Origin: Microbacterium gorillae
GTDB taxonomy: Bacteria > Actinomycetota > Actinomycetes > Actinomycetales > Microbacteriaceae
Reading direction: 5' to 3'
Length of the DNA: 64,000 nt
Assembly (NCBI RefSeq): GCF_000826185.2
Contig: NZ_LN648874.1
Location: 434,001-498,000, forward strand
Below are positions 8,551-18,532 of the stretch, piece by piece. Under the pieces are notes generated by a model. The model was not told the origin of the DNA. It ran no database searches and saw only the letters and a program-made list of their open reading frames with translations. Within the stretch, counting starts at the first letter, position 1. Each line of letters begins with the position of its first letter. A program made the position numbers and the translations under genes.

Positions 8551-9192
8551 ATGCGCCAGAACCCCAGCTTCGCGATGACCGATGTGGCCGAACTCCGTCG
8601 CATCATCGCCCGTCACCCGTGGGCGACCCTGATCGGTCACGGACCGGACGGCGTCACGGCTTCTCACTACGCGATCCTGCTGGACGAGGATCGCGACGAC
8701 CTGACGATCGTCGGCCACGTCGGACGACCGGATGAGGCGATCCTCGGCCTCGGCGAGGGCGAACTGACCGTGATCTTCCAGGGCCCGCACGGGTACATCA
8801 CCCCGCGCTGGTACGGCGACACTCCGAACGTGCCGACCTGGAACTTCGTCGCGGTGCACCTGTCCGGGGTGCCGGAGATCCTGAGCCCGCAGGAGAACCT
8901 GGTCGTGCTCGAACGCCTGGTCGATCACTTCGAATCCGCGGCTCCCGACCCGCGCGGAATGTGGCAGCCGCCGAACGACCCCGACTTCATCGACCGGCTC
9001 GCCCGCGGCACCGTCGGCTTCCGGCTCACCCCGACCCGCGTCACGGCGAAGCGCAAGCTCAGCCAGAACAAGCCGGACGAGGTCGTCGACACGATCCTGG
9101 CCGGACTCGAGGGGGAGGGCCCCTACGCGAACGTCGAGCTCGCGGCCGAGATGCGCCGCAGCGAGGCCACGCGCCGGGCGGCCCGCGGATGA
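8551..9192 (+). CDS. PaiB-like FMN-binding regulator/oxidoreductase
   Basis: This is a 213-residue protein of the PaiB family (split-barrel flavin-binding fold; the Bacillus member is described as a negative regulator of sporulation and protease genes). Recognisable pieces are HPWATLIGHG near the N-terminus, SHYAILLDED, and the family block TPRWYGDTPNVPTWNF around residues 87-103. The start is ATG 8551 after a GAGGAGAACGG ribosome site, 14 nt past the glycosylase gene. Its stop overlaps the start of the following amidohydrolase. The physiological role here is unknown, and family members may simply be flavin-dependent enzymes. Confidence 0.82.
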   Translation: MRQNPSFAMTDVAELRRIIARHPWATLIGHGPDGVTASHYAILLDEDRDDLTIVGHVGRPDEAILGLGEGELTVIFQGPHGYITPRWYGDTPNVPTWNFVAVHLSGVPEILSPQENLVVLERLVDHFESAAPDPRGMWQPPNDPDFIDRLARGTVGFRLTPTRVTAKRKLSQNKPDEVVDTILAGLEGEGPYANVELAAEMRRSEATRRAARG

Positions 9193-10682
9193 TGGCACTC
9201 GGCGCTCGGCCGACGATGGTGCGCAACGTCCGCATCTCCGGTCCGACCGCGGAGCTCCTCGCCACGGACGAGCCGGTGGACCTGTGTCTGTCCGGTGGTC
9301 GGATCGTGGACATCGCGCCGCACGGTGCCCTGCGCGCGGGGGGCGAATCGATCGACGGCGACGGCCTGTGGGCGATCCCCGGCCTCTGGGATCACCATGT
9401 CCACCTCACCCCGTGGGCACTGCGTGCGACCCGCACCTTCCTCGGGGGCGCGCAGAATGCGCGTGAGGCGGCGGCGGTCATCGCCCGCGTCGCCCCCGAT
9501 GCGGACGGGATCCGTGTCGGTATGGGATTCCGCGACGCGCTGTGGCCGGACGAGCCGACCCTGGCGATCCTGGACGCGGCCACCGGGGACGTTCCGACGT
9601 ATCTCGTCAACGCCGACCTGCACAGCGTGTGGCTCAACTCCGCGGCGCTGCGCCGGGAGGGCCGTGCCGGCGGGGACGGGTCCGGCATGCTGCGCGAGGC
9701 GGACGCGTTCGAGCTGTCAGCCCGACTGGACGCCCTCGTCGCGGACCGCGCGGACGCGCTCGTCGCCGAGGCGGCGGACGCCGCCGCCGCACGTGGTGTG
9801 GTGGGGGTCGTGGACCTGGACTTCGCGTGGAACGCCGACAGCTGGCGTCGGCGCGTCGCGGACGGCTTCGACGCGCTGCGGATCGCGTTCGGCGTCTACC
9901 CGGATGATCTGGGGCGGGCCCGGTCGGCCGGGCTGCGCACCGGCGAGTCCCTCGGGGGCGAAGGACTGGTGCGGGTCGGTCCGCTCAAGATCATCGCGGA
10001 CGGCTCCCTGGGGACCCGGACAGCGGCGTGCTCGCACCCGTACCCCGACACCGGCCGCGGCGTGCTCGCGTACGACGCCCAGTCGCTGACCATGCTGGTC
10101 GCCGAGGGCGTCGCGGCCGGCTTCGACATCGCGGTTCACGGCATCGGAGATCGTGCCGTCACGCTGGCCCTCGATGCGTTCGCGCGCACCGGCGCATCCG
10201 GTTCGGTCGAGCACGCGCAGCTCGTGGACCGGGTGGATCTCGCTCGCTTCGCCCACCTCGGTGTGACCGCGAGCGTCCAGCCCGCGCACGCGCTGGATGA
10301 CCGTGAGCTCGTCGGTGCCGAGTGGGGCGCGCAGACCGGCCTGGCTTACCCTCTGCGCACGCTGCACGCCGCGGGTGCGAACATCGTGTTCGGTTCGGAC
10401 GCGCCCGTCGCGGCGCTGGACCCGTGGGGCGCGATGGCGGACGCCGTCGGCCGGCGCCGCGGAGACGAGGACGTCTGGCGCGGGGAGGAGCGACTCGATG
10501 TCGCCACCGCGCTGGCCGCATCCACCGCGCTCGGCACCGCGCATCGGACGGAGCTGGCCCCCGGCAGCGTGGCGGATGTCGCGTTCTGCACCGCGGACCC
10601 GTACGCCGCGGACGCGGATGGCCTCCGCGCGATGTCGGTAGGCCTGACGCTGCTCGCCGGCCGCGTCACCCACCTCGGCTGA
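9189..10682 (+). CDS. Amidohydrolase family 3 protein (YtcJ-like)
   Basis: This is a 497-residue metal-dependent hydrolase of the amidohydrolase superfamily. It has the metal motif HVH (residues 70-72, WDHHVHLTP), LKIIADGSLGTRTAA in the middle, a His in AVHGIGDRAV, the VEHAQ segment, and the late catalytic Asp in FGSDAPV. Members hydrolyse amides or cyclic ureas, but the substrate of this one cannot be assigned. ATG at 9189 or 9192 overlaps the stop of the PaiB-like gene. It ends the rpiB-led run and is followed by a strong hairpin terminator. Confidence 0.85.
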   Translation: MMALGARPTMVRNVRISGPTAELLATDEPVDLCLSGGRIVDIAPHGALRAGGESIDGDGLWAIPGLWDHHVHLTPWALRATRTFLGGAQNAREAAAVIARVAPDADGIRVGMGFRDALWPDEPTLAILDAATGDVPTYLVNADLHSVWLNSAALRREGRAGGDGSGMLREADAFELSARLDALVADRADALVAEAADAAAARGVVGVVDLDFAWNADSWRRRVADGFDALRIAFGVYPDDLGRARSAGLRTGESLGGEGLVRVGPLKIIADGSLGTRTAACSHPYPDTGRGVLAYDAQSLTMLVAEGVAAGFDIAVHGIGDRAVTLALDAFARTGASGSVEHAQLVDRVDLARFAHLGVTASVQPAHALDDRELVGAEWGAQTGLAYPLRTLHAAGANIVFGSDAPVAALDPWGAMADAVGRRRGDEDVWRGEERLDVATALAASTALGTAHRTELAPGSVADVAFCTADPYAADADGLRAMSVGLTLLAGRVTHLG

Positions 10683-10692
10683 CGGGAACGGC

Positions 10693-10722
10693 GATGGCCC
10701 CGCACCGGAGTGCGGGGCCATC
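10693..10722. terminator. Bidirectional terminator between amidohydrolase and dps
   Basis: A 13-bp perfect GC-rich stem (10693-10705 with 10710-10722) closes a CGGA loop between two convergent genes. Confidence 0.85.
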
Positions 10723-10744
10723 GGGACGTGTGTCCGTGCGTGCG

Positions 10745-11230
10745 TCAGTGCGCGATGTGCGAGGCGAGGAACCAGCGGTCCTTCTCCAGACCACGACGGA
10801 TCTCGATCGCGACGTCCTGGCTGGTGAGGTCGATGTCGTCCAGACCGTCGATCGCCGCCTGCACGTCGGCGAGGATGACGTCGATGTCCGCGATCACGTC
10901 CGCGATCAGCACGTCGGACTGTGTGAAGCCGTCCGGAACGGCGGTCGCGGTGACCTTGGCGGCGACGGTGGTGGCGCGGGCGTCGATCGGCAGACCGAGG
11001 GCGACGACGCGCTCCGCGGCGGTGTCGGCGAAGTCACCGGCGTGGGCGACGACGCTGTCGAACAGCTCGTGGACGCCGACGAAGTTGGCTCCGCGAACGT
11101 GCCAGTGCGCCTGCTTGCCGTTCAGAACCAGGGCCTGCAGGCCCAGGACGACGGGGGACAGGAACTGTGCGGTGGCAGCGGCGACCGTGGGGTCGCTGGC
11201 GGTGGTTGCGACGGTGATGGTCTTGCTCAT
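10745..11230 (-). CDS. Dps-family ferritin-like DNA-protection protein
   Basis: This 161-residue ferritin-like protein stores iron as ferric oxide and shields DNA from oxidants. The segment LNGKQAHWHVRGANFVGVHELFD (about residues 36-58) holds the His/Asp ferroxidase ligands shared between subunits. EKDRWFLASH near the C-terminus is the usual Dps ending. The N-terminus lacks a long Lys-rich DNA-binding tail, so DNA binding by that route is doubtful. ATG 11230 follows a GAGGAGAAC ribosome site. The gene converges on the amidohydrolase and diverges from the gamma-carbonic-anhydrase-like gene. Confidence 0.9.
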   Translation of the reverse strand: MSKTITVATTASDPTVAAATAQFLSPVVLGLQALVLNGKQAHWHVRGANFVGVHELFDSVVAHAGDFADTAAERVVALGLPIDARATTVAAKVTATAVPDGFTQSDVLIADVIADIDVILADVQAAIDGLDDIDLTSQDVAIEIRRGLEKDRWFLASHIAH

Positions 11231-11269
11231 GATGTTCTCCTCGAGTTCGACTCGGTGGCCTGTGTTCCC

Positions 11270-11297
11270 AACCTACTCAGCACGAAAAACCGCGCAA
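11270..11297 (-). promoter_or_regulatory. Promoter of the dps gene
   Basis: TTGCGC (-35, 11292-11297) and TAGGTT (-10, 11270-11275) are separated by 16 bp, about 40 bp upstream of the ATG at 11230. Confidence 0.5.
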
Positions 11298-11364
11298 GCA
11301 AGCTGAGGCTGGGCTTACAGAATGCGGTGCCGATAGGTTCGAAGGACGAACAGGAAGGACGGTC

Positions 11365-11886
11365 ATGGCCGATCGAGACGGAATCCACGCCATCGCATCC
11401 GGCACCCCGGAGGTGGCGGAGTCGACCTACATCGCTCCCGGTGCGCACGTCATCGGAGCGGTCACACTCGGCGAGCGCACCAGCGTCTGGTACAGCGCCG
11501 TGGTCCGCGGCGACGTGAACACGATCACGATCGGTGACCGCAGCAACGTGCAGGACAACGTTTCGATCCACGTGGACGCCGAGCATCCGGCCGTGATCGG
11601 CACGGACGTGTCGATCGGGCACAACGCGGTCGTGCACGGGTGCGAGGTCGGCGACGGGTGCCTGATCGGCATGGGTGCCGTGGTTCTCTCCGGAGCGGTG
11701 ATCGGCGCGGGCAGCCTGGTGGCCGGGGGAGCTGTGGTCCTCGGTGGCACCGTCGTCCCATCTGGATCCCTCGTGGCGGGCGTGCCGGCGAAGGTCCGCC
11801 GGCCGATCACCGACGAGGAACGTGCCGGACTCGTGGAGAACGCCGCCCGCTACCTCGAGATCACACAGATGCACCGCGGCGTCTGA
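11365..11886 (+). CDS. Gamma-carbonic-anhydrase-family hexapeptide protein
   Basis: This 173-residue left-handed beta-helix protein is built of hexapeptide repeats (for example VIGTDVSIGHNAVVHGC and IGMGAVVLSGAVIGAG). The histidines in SIHVDAEHP and IGHNAVVHGC are placed as the zinc ligands of the gamma-carbonic anhydrase (YrdA/PaaY-like) group. Catalysis of CO2 hydration is a family-level possibility, as many members are inactive or act on CoA compounds. ATG 11365 follows GGAAGGACGGTC. A TAGGTT -10-like hexamer at 11334-11339 mirrors the one of the divergent dps gene. Confidence 0.85.
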   Translation: MADRDGIHAIASGTPEVAESTYIAPGAHVIGAVTLGERTSVWYSAVVRGDVNTITIGDRSNVQDNVSIHVDAEHPAVIGTDVSIGHNAVVHGCEVGDGCLIGMGAVVLSGAVIGAGSLVAGGAVVLGGTVVPSGSLVAGVPAKVRRPITDEERAGLVENAARYLEITQMHRGV

Positions 11887-11891
11887 ACGAG

Positions 11892-11925
11892 GATGCGCCG
11901 CCGCCCGCGGGGGCGACGGCGCATC
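11892..11925. terminator. Bidirectional terminator
   Basis: A 9-bp stem (11892-11900 with 11917-11925), one C/A mismatch, and a further 5 bp close a GCGG loop between two convergent genes. Confidence 0.75.
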
Positions 11926-11940
11926 GACTTCTCTGCGGTT

Positions 11941-12728
<788 letters not shown>

Positions 12729-12732
<4 letters not shown>

Positions 12733-13553
12733 GCGTCCACCTCCGTCTGCTTCGTCTTCTTCGGTCGGGAAACCTGCTCGGTCCGCTTCTCGAACCAGCG
12801 TGCCAGCAGGCTGAGCGGCAGGGTGATCGCGAGGTAGAACACACCCACCACGACCAGGGGCGTCATGCCGCCGCCGAGGGAGAGCAGACCATCGCGGCCG
12901 AGCTTGGTCAGCTCGTAGTTGACCGTCGCCATCCCGAGCACCGACACCAGCGAGGTGTCCTTCGTCAGCATGATGAGTTCGTTGGTGAGCGGCGGGAGCA
13001 CGATCCGGAAGGCTTGCGGAATCACGATCGAGCTGAGGGCGCGCCCGTGTGACATACCGAGCGAACGGGCGGCCTCGGTCTGGCCCTTCGGAACGGCCTG
13101 GAGGCCGGCCCGCAGCGTCTCGGCCATGTAGGCGGCGGAGACGAGCCCGAGGGAGACCATCACGGTGACCCAGAAGTCCCATTTGGCACCGAAGGCCATC
13201 GGGACGCCGTATCCGAAGGCGAGGAGGACCACCAGTGCAGGCAATCCCCGGAAGAACTCGATGTACGCGGTCGCGAACCAGCGGTAAGGCGGGAAGCTGG
13301 CCGTCTTCATGAGCGCCAGGACGAGACCGAGGGAGAGACCGAACACGAACGAGGTGAGCGTGTACAGAACGGTGTTCACCAGGCCCGGGAAGAAGATGGT
13401 CCGGAAGAGGTCTTTGACCTTGCCGAAGCTGAAGAAGTTCTCGATGACGACGGGCCAGTTGACCAGAAGCAGGATCACGACCACGATCGCGACGAAGACC
13501 GTGATCTGGATCGACTGACTGGTGACGCGGCGTTGGCGTGTGGTCAGAGCCAT
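12729..13553 (-). CDS. Polar amino-acid ABC importer, permease
   Basis: This is a 274-residue HisM/GlnP-type permease. One N-terminal membrane segment ([18 protein letters not shown]) is followed by the family core, with [20 protein letters not shown] and the ATPase-contact EAA loop [22 protein letters not shown] single permease gene implies a homodimer in the membrane. ATG 13553 follows a GGAAAGG ribosome site. It sits between the binding-protein and ATPase genes and is co-transcribed with both. Confidence 0.92.
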
Positions 13554-13571
13554 GAAATGTTGCCTTTCCGT

Positions 13572-13608
13572 CCGAAGGCCGGCCCGCCTCATTGCGGACC
13601 GGCCTCGG
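13572..13608 (-). other. Intercistronic hairpin between binding-protein and permease genes
   Basis: CCGAAGGCCGG at 13572-13582 pairs with CCGGCCTCGG at 13599-13608 with one bulge, and inner CCGC/GCGG bases extend it. In the mRNA it follows the binding-protein stop. Such hairpins commonly act as partial terminators or RNA stabilisers that raise binding-protein output over the membrane subunits; this role is inferred. Confidence 0.5.
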
Positions 13609-13617
13609 GTCATCGGG

Positions 13618-14415
13618 TCAGTTGCCGAACCACTTGGTCTTGAGCTCGTCCAGCTTGCCGCTGTCCGTGAGGCTCTTCAGCGTGGCGTTGACCGCGTCGA
13701 GCATCTCCGAGTTGCCCTTGGGCACCGCGATTCCGAGCTGCTCACCCGTGCTGATCTTCTCCACGACGGCGAAGTCGCTCTTGTCCCGGATGGCGTAGCC
13801 GAGCACGGAGAGGTTTCCGAGGGACGCGTCCGTGGTGCCCGCGATCAGTGACTGCACCTGCAGGCCCGAGTCCTCGTAACCGATGGTGTCGATGCCGTTC
13901 TTCTTCGCGTACTCCTCACCGGTGGTGCCGGTCTGCACGCCGATGTTCTTTCCCTTGGCCGTGTCCAGCGACGTGATGCCGGAGTCCTTCTTCGCGATCA
14001 CGGCGAGGTCGTCGTCGTAGTAGGGCTCGGAGAAGTCGACGTTCTTCTTGCGGTCGTCGGTGATGGTGATCGAGGACGCCGCGATGTCGCAGTCCACCTT
14101 GAACGCGCCGGAGGTGATCGCCTCGAAGGAGGAGTCCACGACCTTCAGCTCGAGCTTGTTGTCGTCCGCGACGGCCTGCGCGATGTCGATGTCGAAGCCG
14201 ACGGGCTTGTCGTCCTTCATGAACTCGAACGGCTCGTACGGGATGTCCGAGCAGACGGTGAGCGTGCCGGCGGTGACCAGCGTGAGACCGGACGCGTCGG
14301 CGGAGGCGGTCGAACCGCCCTTGCCGGAGTCGGTTCCGGTGGCGCAACCGGTCAGGGCGAGCGCGGACACAGCGGCCAGGACGGCCGTGGCGAGCAGGGT
14401 GGAACGAGCCTTCAT
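13618..14415 (-). CDS. Polar amino-acid ABC importer, substrate-binding lipoprotein
   Basis: This 265-residue family 3 solute-binding protein is anchored outside the membrane. The signal peptide ends in the lipobox ALTGCATG, with lipidated Cys at about residue 24. The mature part has the family signatures LTVCSDIPYEPFEF and GFDIDIAQAVADD, and a late GIAVPKGN segment. It collects the ligand for the permease and ATPase genes that follow. A TAGGCT hexamer at 14451-14456 (minus strand) is the likely -10 element of the operon. Confidence 0.92.
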   Translation of the reverse strand: MKARSTLLATAVLAAVSALALTGCATGTDSGKGGSTASADASGLTLVTAGTLTVCSDIPYEPFEFMKDDKPVGFDIDIAQAVADDNKLELKVVDSSFEAITSGAFKVDCDIAASSITITDDRKKNVDFSEPYYDDDLAVIAKKDSGITSLDTAKGKNIGVQTGTTGEEYAKKNGIDTIGYEDSGLQVQSLIAGTTDASLGNLSVLGYAIRDKSDFAVVEKISTGEQLGIAVPKGNSEMLDAVNATLKSLTDSGKLDELKTKWFGN

Positions 14416-14536
14416 GGGATCCCCATCTGTTCGGGTCAGGATGATGGGTCAGCCTATCCGGGAACAGCGTTTCGGCGCGGTCACTGCCCCACCCTGTTGT
14501 GGGAATGAGACCTGGGATGCAGTAGCCGCGGCCGGG

Positions 14537-15280
14537 TCAGCGCAGTTCGGTGCGCGGACGGACCCAGACCTCGGTCAGCTGCGCGTCGGCGGGCGCGTCC
14601 AGGACGTGCCGCACCGAGCGGGCGACCGTCTCCGGTGCGATGCGGATGCGGGCGGCGGCCTCGTCCAGCGGCTGATCCTCGGCACCGAGCGCACCGCGAG
14701 TGGCCGTTGGGCCGGGGGAGACGGTGCTGACGCGTACGCCGTCCGGCTCCAGCTCCGCCCGGATGCCGTCCGCGTACGCCTGGAGCGCGTGCTTTGTGGC
14801 GGCGTACACGATGTGATTCGCGGCGGCCCTGCGGGACGCACCGGAGCCGATCAGCACGATGGTTCCGCGCGCGTCGCGCAGCGCGGGGAGAAGGACGCGG
14901 GTCAGTTCGGCCGGCGCGATCACGTTGACCTCGAGCATGCGGCGCCAGACGTCCGGTGTCGTCTCGGCCGTGGTGTGGTGCAGGAGGGCGGCCGCGTGCA
15001 CCACCGCGTCCACGCGGGGGAGTTCGGTGAGCGCCGACTCGATGCTCTCGAGATCGGCGAGGTCGAGCTGTACCGGAATGATCGCGCCCTCACGACCGCG
15101 CGCGACGACCTCGTCCAGACGGCGCTCGTCGCGTCCCACCGCGATGACGACCCGATCCGCGGACAGGTCCACCGCGATCTCCGCACCGATCCCACTGGAG
15201 GCGCCGGTCACGACGACGACAGGTTGATCGGCGGACGCGATGGTCTCGGCGACGTCCGGGGTGATGCTCGTGGCGGTCAT
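14537..15280 (-). CDS. Short-chain dehydrogenase/reductase (SDR)
   Basis: This 247-residue SDR has the Rossmann motif VTGASSGIG (about residues 25-33), an active-site Ser in LIGSGAS and the YAATK catalytic Tyr/Lys. The coenzyme-binding Arg/Asp region (VGRDERRLDEV) suggests NADP(H) or NAD(H) without deciding. Substrate is unknown. ATG 15280 is preceded at 6 nt by TAGCGT, so the mRNA is probably leaderless. It stands alone between the amino-acid importer and tRNA-Gly. Confidence 0.86.
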   Translation of the reverse strand: MTATSITPDVAETIASADQPVVVVTGASSGIGAEIAVDLSADRVVIAVGRDERRLDEVVARGREGAIIPVQLDLADLESIESALTELPRVDAVVHAAALLHHTTAETTPDVWRRMLEVNVIAPAELTRVLLPALRDARGTIVLIGSGASRRAAANHIVYAATKHALQAYADGIRAELEPDGVRVSTVSPGPTATRGALGAEDQPLDEAAARIRIAPETVARSVRHVLDAPADAQLTEVWVRPRTELR

Positions 15281-15286
15281 GCCTCG

Positions 15287-15292
15287 ACGCTA
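15287..15292 (-). promoter_or_regulatory. -10 hexamer for the SDR gene, leaderless
   Basis: TAGCGT is followed by 6 nt (CGAGGC) and the ATG at 15280. Confidence 0.5.
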
Positions 15293-15362
15293 ACCGCCGG
15301 CACGGACGGTGCACGCCGCATCCGTCACAGACCGCAACCTGACCGAGCACGGTTCGCAAACG

Positions 15363-15391
15363 ACGAAGGCCCCGCAGTGCGGGGCCTTCGT
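15363..15391 (-). terminator. Terminator of tRNA-Gly
   Basis: A perfect 13-bp stem (15363-15375 with 15379-15391) with an AGT loop lies a few bases past the 3' end of tRNA-Gly. Confidence 0.85.
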
Positions 15392-15395
15392 GAGG

Positions 15396-15469
15396 TGGAG
15401 GGGATGACGGGAATCGAACCCGCGTGGCCAGTTTGGAAGACTGGGGCTCTACCATTGAGCTACATCCCC
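15396..15469 (-). tRNA. tRNA-Gly (anticodon TCC)
   Basis: On the minus strand a full cloverleaf is visible: acceptor GGGGATG/CATCCCC, D arm GCTC-AATGGTA-GAGC, anticodon arm CCAGT-CTTCCAA-ACTGG, T arm GCGGG-TTCGATT-CCCGT, discriminator T and encoded CCA. The loop gives anticodon TCC, reading GGA/GGG glycine codons. A TAGAGT hexamer at 15494-15499 is a plausible -10 element. Confidence 0.95.
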
Positions 15470-15609
15470 GCTGTTGCGCATGGCAACGGATCAACTCTAG
15501 CGGATCGAAACGAGTGCTCTGCGCCGCGTCGGGCGATGGAACCGTGGTGGGTGACGCGTCGGCTAGACTCTTGGGGGCCGTTTCGTGCCCGCGTTCGCGC
15601 GCGGAATCC

Positions 15610-15686
15610 CGGGGCGTAGCTCAGCTTGGTAGAGCGCCCGCTTTGGGAGCGGGAGGTCGCAGGTTCAAATCCTGTCGCCCCGACCA
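15610..15686 (+). tRNA. tRNA-Pro (anticodon TGG)
   Basis: The cloverleaf has acceptor CGGGGCG/CGCCCCG, D arm GCTC/GAGC, anticodon arm CCCGC-TTTGGGA-GCGGG, T arm GCAGG-TTCAAAT-CCTGT, then A and encoded CCA. The anticodon is TGG. A TAGACT -10-like hexamer lies at 15564-15569. It precedes tig with no obvious terminator between them. Confidence 0.95.
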
Positions 15687-15747
15687 CGGCCACCCAGACA
15701 TCCGCACCGCGAACGTGCGGGATCGCAACAGGAAGAGACGAACAAGC

Positions 15748-17250
15748 ATGGTGAACAGCACCGTCGAGAAGCTCAGCCCGACCCGGGTCAAGCTGCACAT
15801 CACGGTCACGCCGGACGAGCTCAAGCCCAGCATCGACCACGCCTACGAGCACATCGCTCAGGACGTGCAGATCCCCGGCTTCCGCAAGGGCAAGGTCCCC
15901 GCCGCGATCATCAACCAGCGCATCGGGCGCGGCGCGGTCATCGAGCACGCCGTCAACGAGGGCCTGGACACCTTCTACCGTGAGGCCGCGTCCGCTCACG
16001 ACGTGCGCGTCGTCGGCCGTCCGTCCGCGGACATCATCGAGTGGCCGAGCGAGAAGGACTTCTCCGGCGACCTGGTCGTCGACGTCGAGGTCGACGTCCG
16101 TCCGGAGTTCGACCTGCCCGAGCTGAAGGACGTCACCGTCACGGTCGACCCGATCGCCGTGGACGAGGACGCCATCCAGAAGGAGCTCGACGACATGCGC
16201 GCCCGCTTCGGCACGCTCGTCACGGTCGAGCGTCCGGCTGCGAAGGGTGACTTCGTGGAGCTCGACCTCGTCGCCACGATCGACGGCGCCGAGATCGACC
16301 GCGCTCAGGGCGTGTCCTACGAGGTCGGCTCGGGCGAGCTGCTCGAGGGCACGGACGAGGCCATCGAGTCCCTCACCGCCGGTGAGGACACCACGTTCCG
16401 CTCCACGCTCATCGGTGGCGAGCACGCCGGCAAGGAGGCGGAGGTCTCCGTCACGGTCAAGGCCGTCAAGGAGCGCGAGCTGCCCGAGGCTGACGACGAG
16501 TTCGCGCAGATCTCCAGCGAGTTCGACACCATCGCCGAGCTGCGCGACAGCCTGGCCGAGCGGGTCCAGCAGCAGGGCGCGTTCGCGCAGGGCTCGGCCG
16601 CGCGCGACAAGCTCGTCGAGGCGCTCATCGAGGCCACGGACATCCCCGTTCCGGCTCAGCTGGTCGAGGACCAGGTGCACGAGCACCTGGAGCAGGAGGG
16701 TCGACTCGAGGACGACGAGCACCGCGCCGAGGTCACCGAGGCCAGCGAGAAGCAGTTCCGCACGCAGATGATCCTGGACAAGATCGCCGAATCGGTGAAC
16801 GTGCAGGTCAGCCAGGACGAGCTGAGCCAGTACCTGATCCAGTCCGCCGCGCAGTACGGCATGGCTCCGCAGGAGTTCGTCGAGATCCTCCAGCAGGGCA
16901 ACCAGCTGCCGCAGCTGATCGGTGAGGTCGGCCGCAACAAGGCTCTCGCCGTCGCGCTCGGCAAGGTCACCGTCGTCGACACCGACGGCAAGCCGGTGGA
17001 CGTCAGCGGCTTCGCCGCCGTTGAGGACGAGACTGCCGACGAGGACGCCGCCGACGAGGCCGACGAGAAGCCCGCCAAGAAGGCGCCGGCGAAGAAGGCC
17101 GCCGCAAAGGCGGACGCCGACGACGCTGAGAAGCCCGCCGCCAAGAAGGCGCCGGCCAAGAAGCCGGCCGCGAAGAAGGACGACGCGGAGAAGGCTCCGG
17201 CCAAGAAGGCGCCGGCCAAGAAGCCGGCCGCCAAGAAGGACGCCGAGTAA
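15748..17250 (+). CDS. tig: Trigger factor with histone-like Lys/Ala/Pro tail
   Basis: This 500-residue ribosome-associated chaperone and prolyl isomerase binds nascent chains at the exit tunnel. The ribosome-binding signature GFRKGKVP is near residue 47, followed by the FKBP-type domain ([15 protein letters not shown]) and the helical C-terminal arms. Family proteins end near residue 430-440. Here an extra tail of about 65 residues follows, an acidic stretch and then repeated KKAPAKK, KPAAKK and DAEK blocks resembling histone H1 tails. ATG 15748 follows a GGAAGAGACGAAC ribosome site. It leads the clp quality-control region. Confidence 0.95.
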   Translation: MVNSTVEKLSPTRVKLHITVTPDELKPSIDHAYEHIAQDVQIPGFRKGKVPAAIINQRIGRGAVIEHAVNEGLDTFYREAASAHDVRVVGRPSADIIEWPSEKDFSGDLVVDVEVDVRPEFDLPELKDVTVTVDPIAVDEDAIQKELDDMRARFGTLVTVERPAAKGDFVELDLVATIDGAEIDRAQGVSYEVGSGELLEGTDEAIESLTAGEDTTFRSTLIGGEHAGKEAEVSVTVKAVKERELPEADDEFAQISSEFDTIAELRDSLAERVQQQGAFAQGSAARDKLVEALIEATDIPVPAQLVEDQVHEHLEQEGRLEDDEHRAEVTEASEKQFRTQMILDKIAESVNVQVSQDELSQYLIQSAAQYGMAPQEFVEILQQGNQLPQLIGEVGRNKALAVALGKVTVVDTDGKPVDVSGFAAVEDETADEDAADEADEKPAKKAPAKKAAAKADADDAEKPAAKKAPAKKPAAKKDDAEKAPAKKAPAKKPAAKKDAE

Positions 17251-17259
17251 CCACTCACC

Positions 17260-17295
17260 GCGAAGGGCGGGCGACGGATGTCGTCCGCCCTTCGC
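17260..17295 (+). terminator. Hairpin after tig
   Basis: A 16-bp stem with one G-T wobble (17260-17275 with 17280-17295) closes a GGAT loop between tig and the TPR gene. It probably reduces or ends transcription from tig. Confidence 0.75.
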
Positions 17296-17314
17296 CGTAC
17301 CCGGGAGGGATGAC

Positions 17315-17830
17315 ATGACGGAGAATGTGCCCGAGGACTGGCAGAGCCGCGTCGACGCGGTGTGGCAGGACGAGGAAATGGATGACACCGCGCGCATCGC
17401 GGCGATCGACGCGCTGTCCACGGAGCTCGGCGACGAGCACCCCGTCGCGCTGTTCGAGCGCGCCGGTGCTCGCGACTCGGCCGGGATCGAGGGGGAGGCC
17501 GAGCCGCTGTACCGCGCCGCCCTCGCTGCGGGATTGGATCCGATGCGGCGCACGCGCGCGGTGATCCAGCTCGCCAGCACGATCCGCAACCTCGGCAAGG
17601 TGGACGAGTCCCTGGCGATGCTGGCCGCGGAGTACGACGCCAGCCGTGGCGGTCCGCTGGCCGATGAGGCGGCCGCCTTCTACGCGCTGGCCCTCACCTC
17701 CGTCGGCGACGAGCGTCGCGCGGCGTCGGTGGCGCTGACCGCGCTCGCCCCGCATCTCAGCCGGTACACCCGGTCCGTCACCGGGTATGCGGCGGAGCTT
17801 CTCGGTCCGGCGCGACCGGTCGGGGACTGA
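17315..17830 (+). CDS. Tetratricopeptide-repeat protein
   Basis: This 171-residue soluble helical protein consists of TPR-like helix pairs. Stretches such as [45 protein letters not shown] have the alternating A/Y/G/A spacing of TPR units. No catalytic motif is seen. Such genes occur in other actinobacteria near tig and clp genes, so a protein-binding role is likely but not shown. ATG 17315 follows a GGGAGGGATGAC ribosome site. Confidence 0.75.
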   Translation: MTENVPEDWQSRVDAVWQDEEMDDTARIAAIDALSTELGDEHPVALFERAGARDSAGIEGEAEPLYRAALAAGLDPMRRTRAVIQLASTIRNLGKVDESLAMLAAEYDASRGGPLADEAAAFYALALTSVGDERRAASVALTALAPHLSRYTRSVTGYAAELLGPARPVGD

Positions 17831-17924
17831 GCGCGCCGACACGGCGTATGCCGACGGCGAACAGGGGCCGAGGCGATTCTGCGCGCCGGTAGATTCGAAT
17901 CACCAATACGAAACGGGAGCACTC

Positions 17925-18509
17925 ATGGCTGAACCCCTCATGGCGACCAGCGTCTTCGACCGGCTGCTGAAGGACCGCATCATCTGGCTCGGTTCCGAAG
18001 TCCGCGACGAGAACGCCAACGAGATCTGCGCCAAGATCCTGCTGCTCGCGGCTGAGGACCCGAACAAGGACATCTACCTCTACATCAACTCGCCCGGCGG
18101 GTCGATCACGGCCGGTATGGCCATCTACGACACGATGCAGTTCGTTCCGAACGACATCGTCACGGTGGGCATCGGCATGGCCGCCTCGATGGGGCAGCTG
18201 CTGCTGACCAGCGGCACCAAGGGCAAGCGCTACATCACCCCGAACGCCCGCGTGCTGCTGCACCAGCCGCACGGTGGCTTCGGTGGCACCGCGAGCGACA
18301 TCCAGACCCAGGCGCAGCTCATCCTCTCGATGAAGAAGCGCCTCGCGGAGATCACGGCCGGGCAGACCGGGAAGACCGTCGAGCAGATCAACGAGGACGG
18401 GGACCGCGACCGCTGGTTCACCGCTGACGAGGCGCTCGAGTACGGCTTCGTCGACCACATCCGCGAGCACGCGACGGACGTCCACGGCGGCGGCGGAACC
18501 GCGGCCTGA
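17925..18509 (+). CDS. clpP: ATP-dependent Clp protease proteolytic subunit (first copy)
   Basis: This is a 194-residue serine peptidase of the ClpP barrel. The catalytic Ser88 lies in GMAASMG, His113 in LLHQPHGG, and the Asp in the downstream EDGDRDRWF region. Actinobacteria carry two different ClpP subunits that form a mixed tetradecamer, and this is the copy adjoining the TPR gene. ATG 17925 gives the short N-terminus [22 protein letters not shown] hexamer about 30 nt upstream is a possible -10. The second clpP follows after 23 nt. Confidence 0.95.
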   Translation: MAEPLMATSVFDRLLKDRIIWLGSEVRDENANEICAKILLLAAEDPNKDIYLYINSPGGSITAGMAIYDTMQFVPNDIVTVGIGMAASMGQLLLTSGTKGKRYITPNARVLLHQPHGGFGGTASDIQTQAQLILSMKKRLAEITAGQTGKTVEQINEDGDRDRWFTADEALEYGFVDHIREHATDVHGGGGTAA

Positions 18510-18532
18510 GGCGAGAGAAAAGGACAACCCGC

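Noticed and set aside
13554..13617. Full terminator separating the binding protein from its permease
   Set aside because: The hairpin is imperfect and lacks a T-tract, and the three genes form one importer; treated as an intercistronic modulator.
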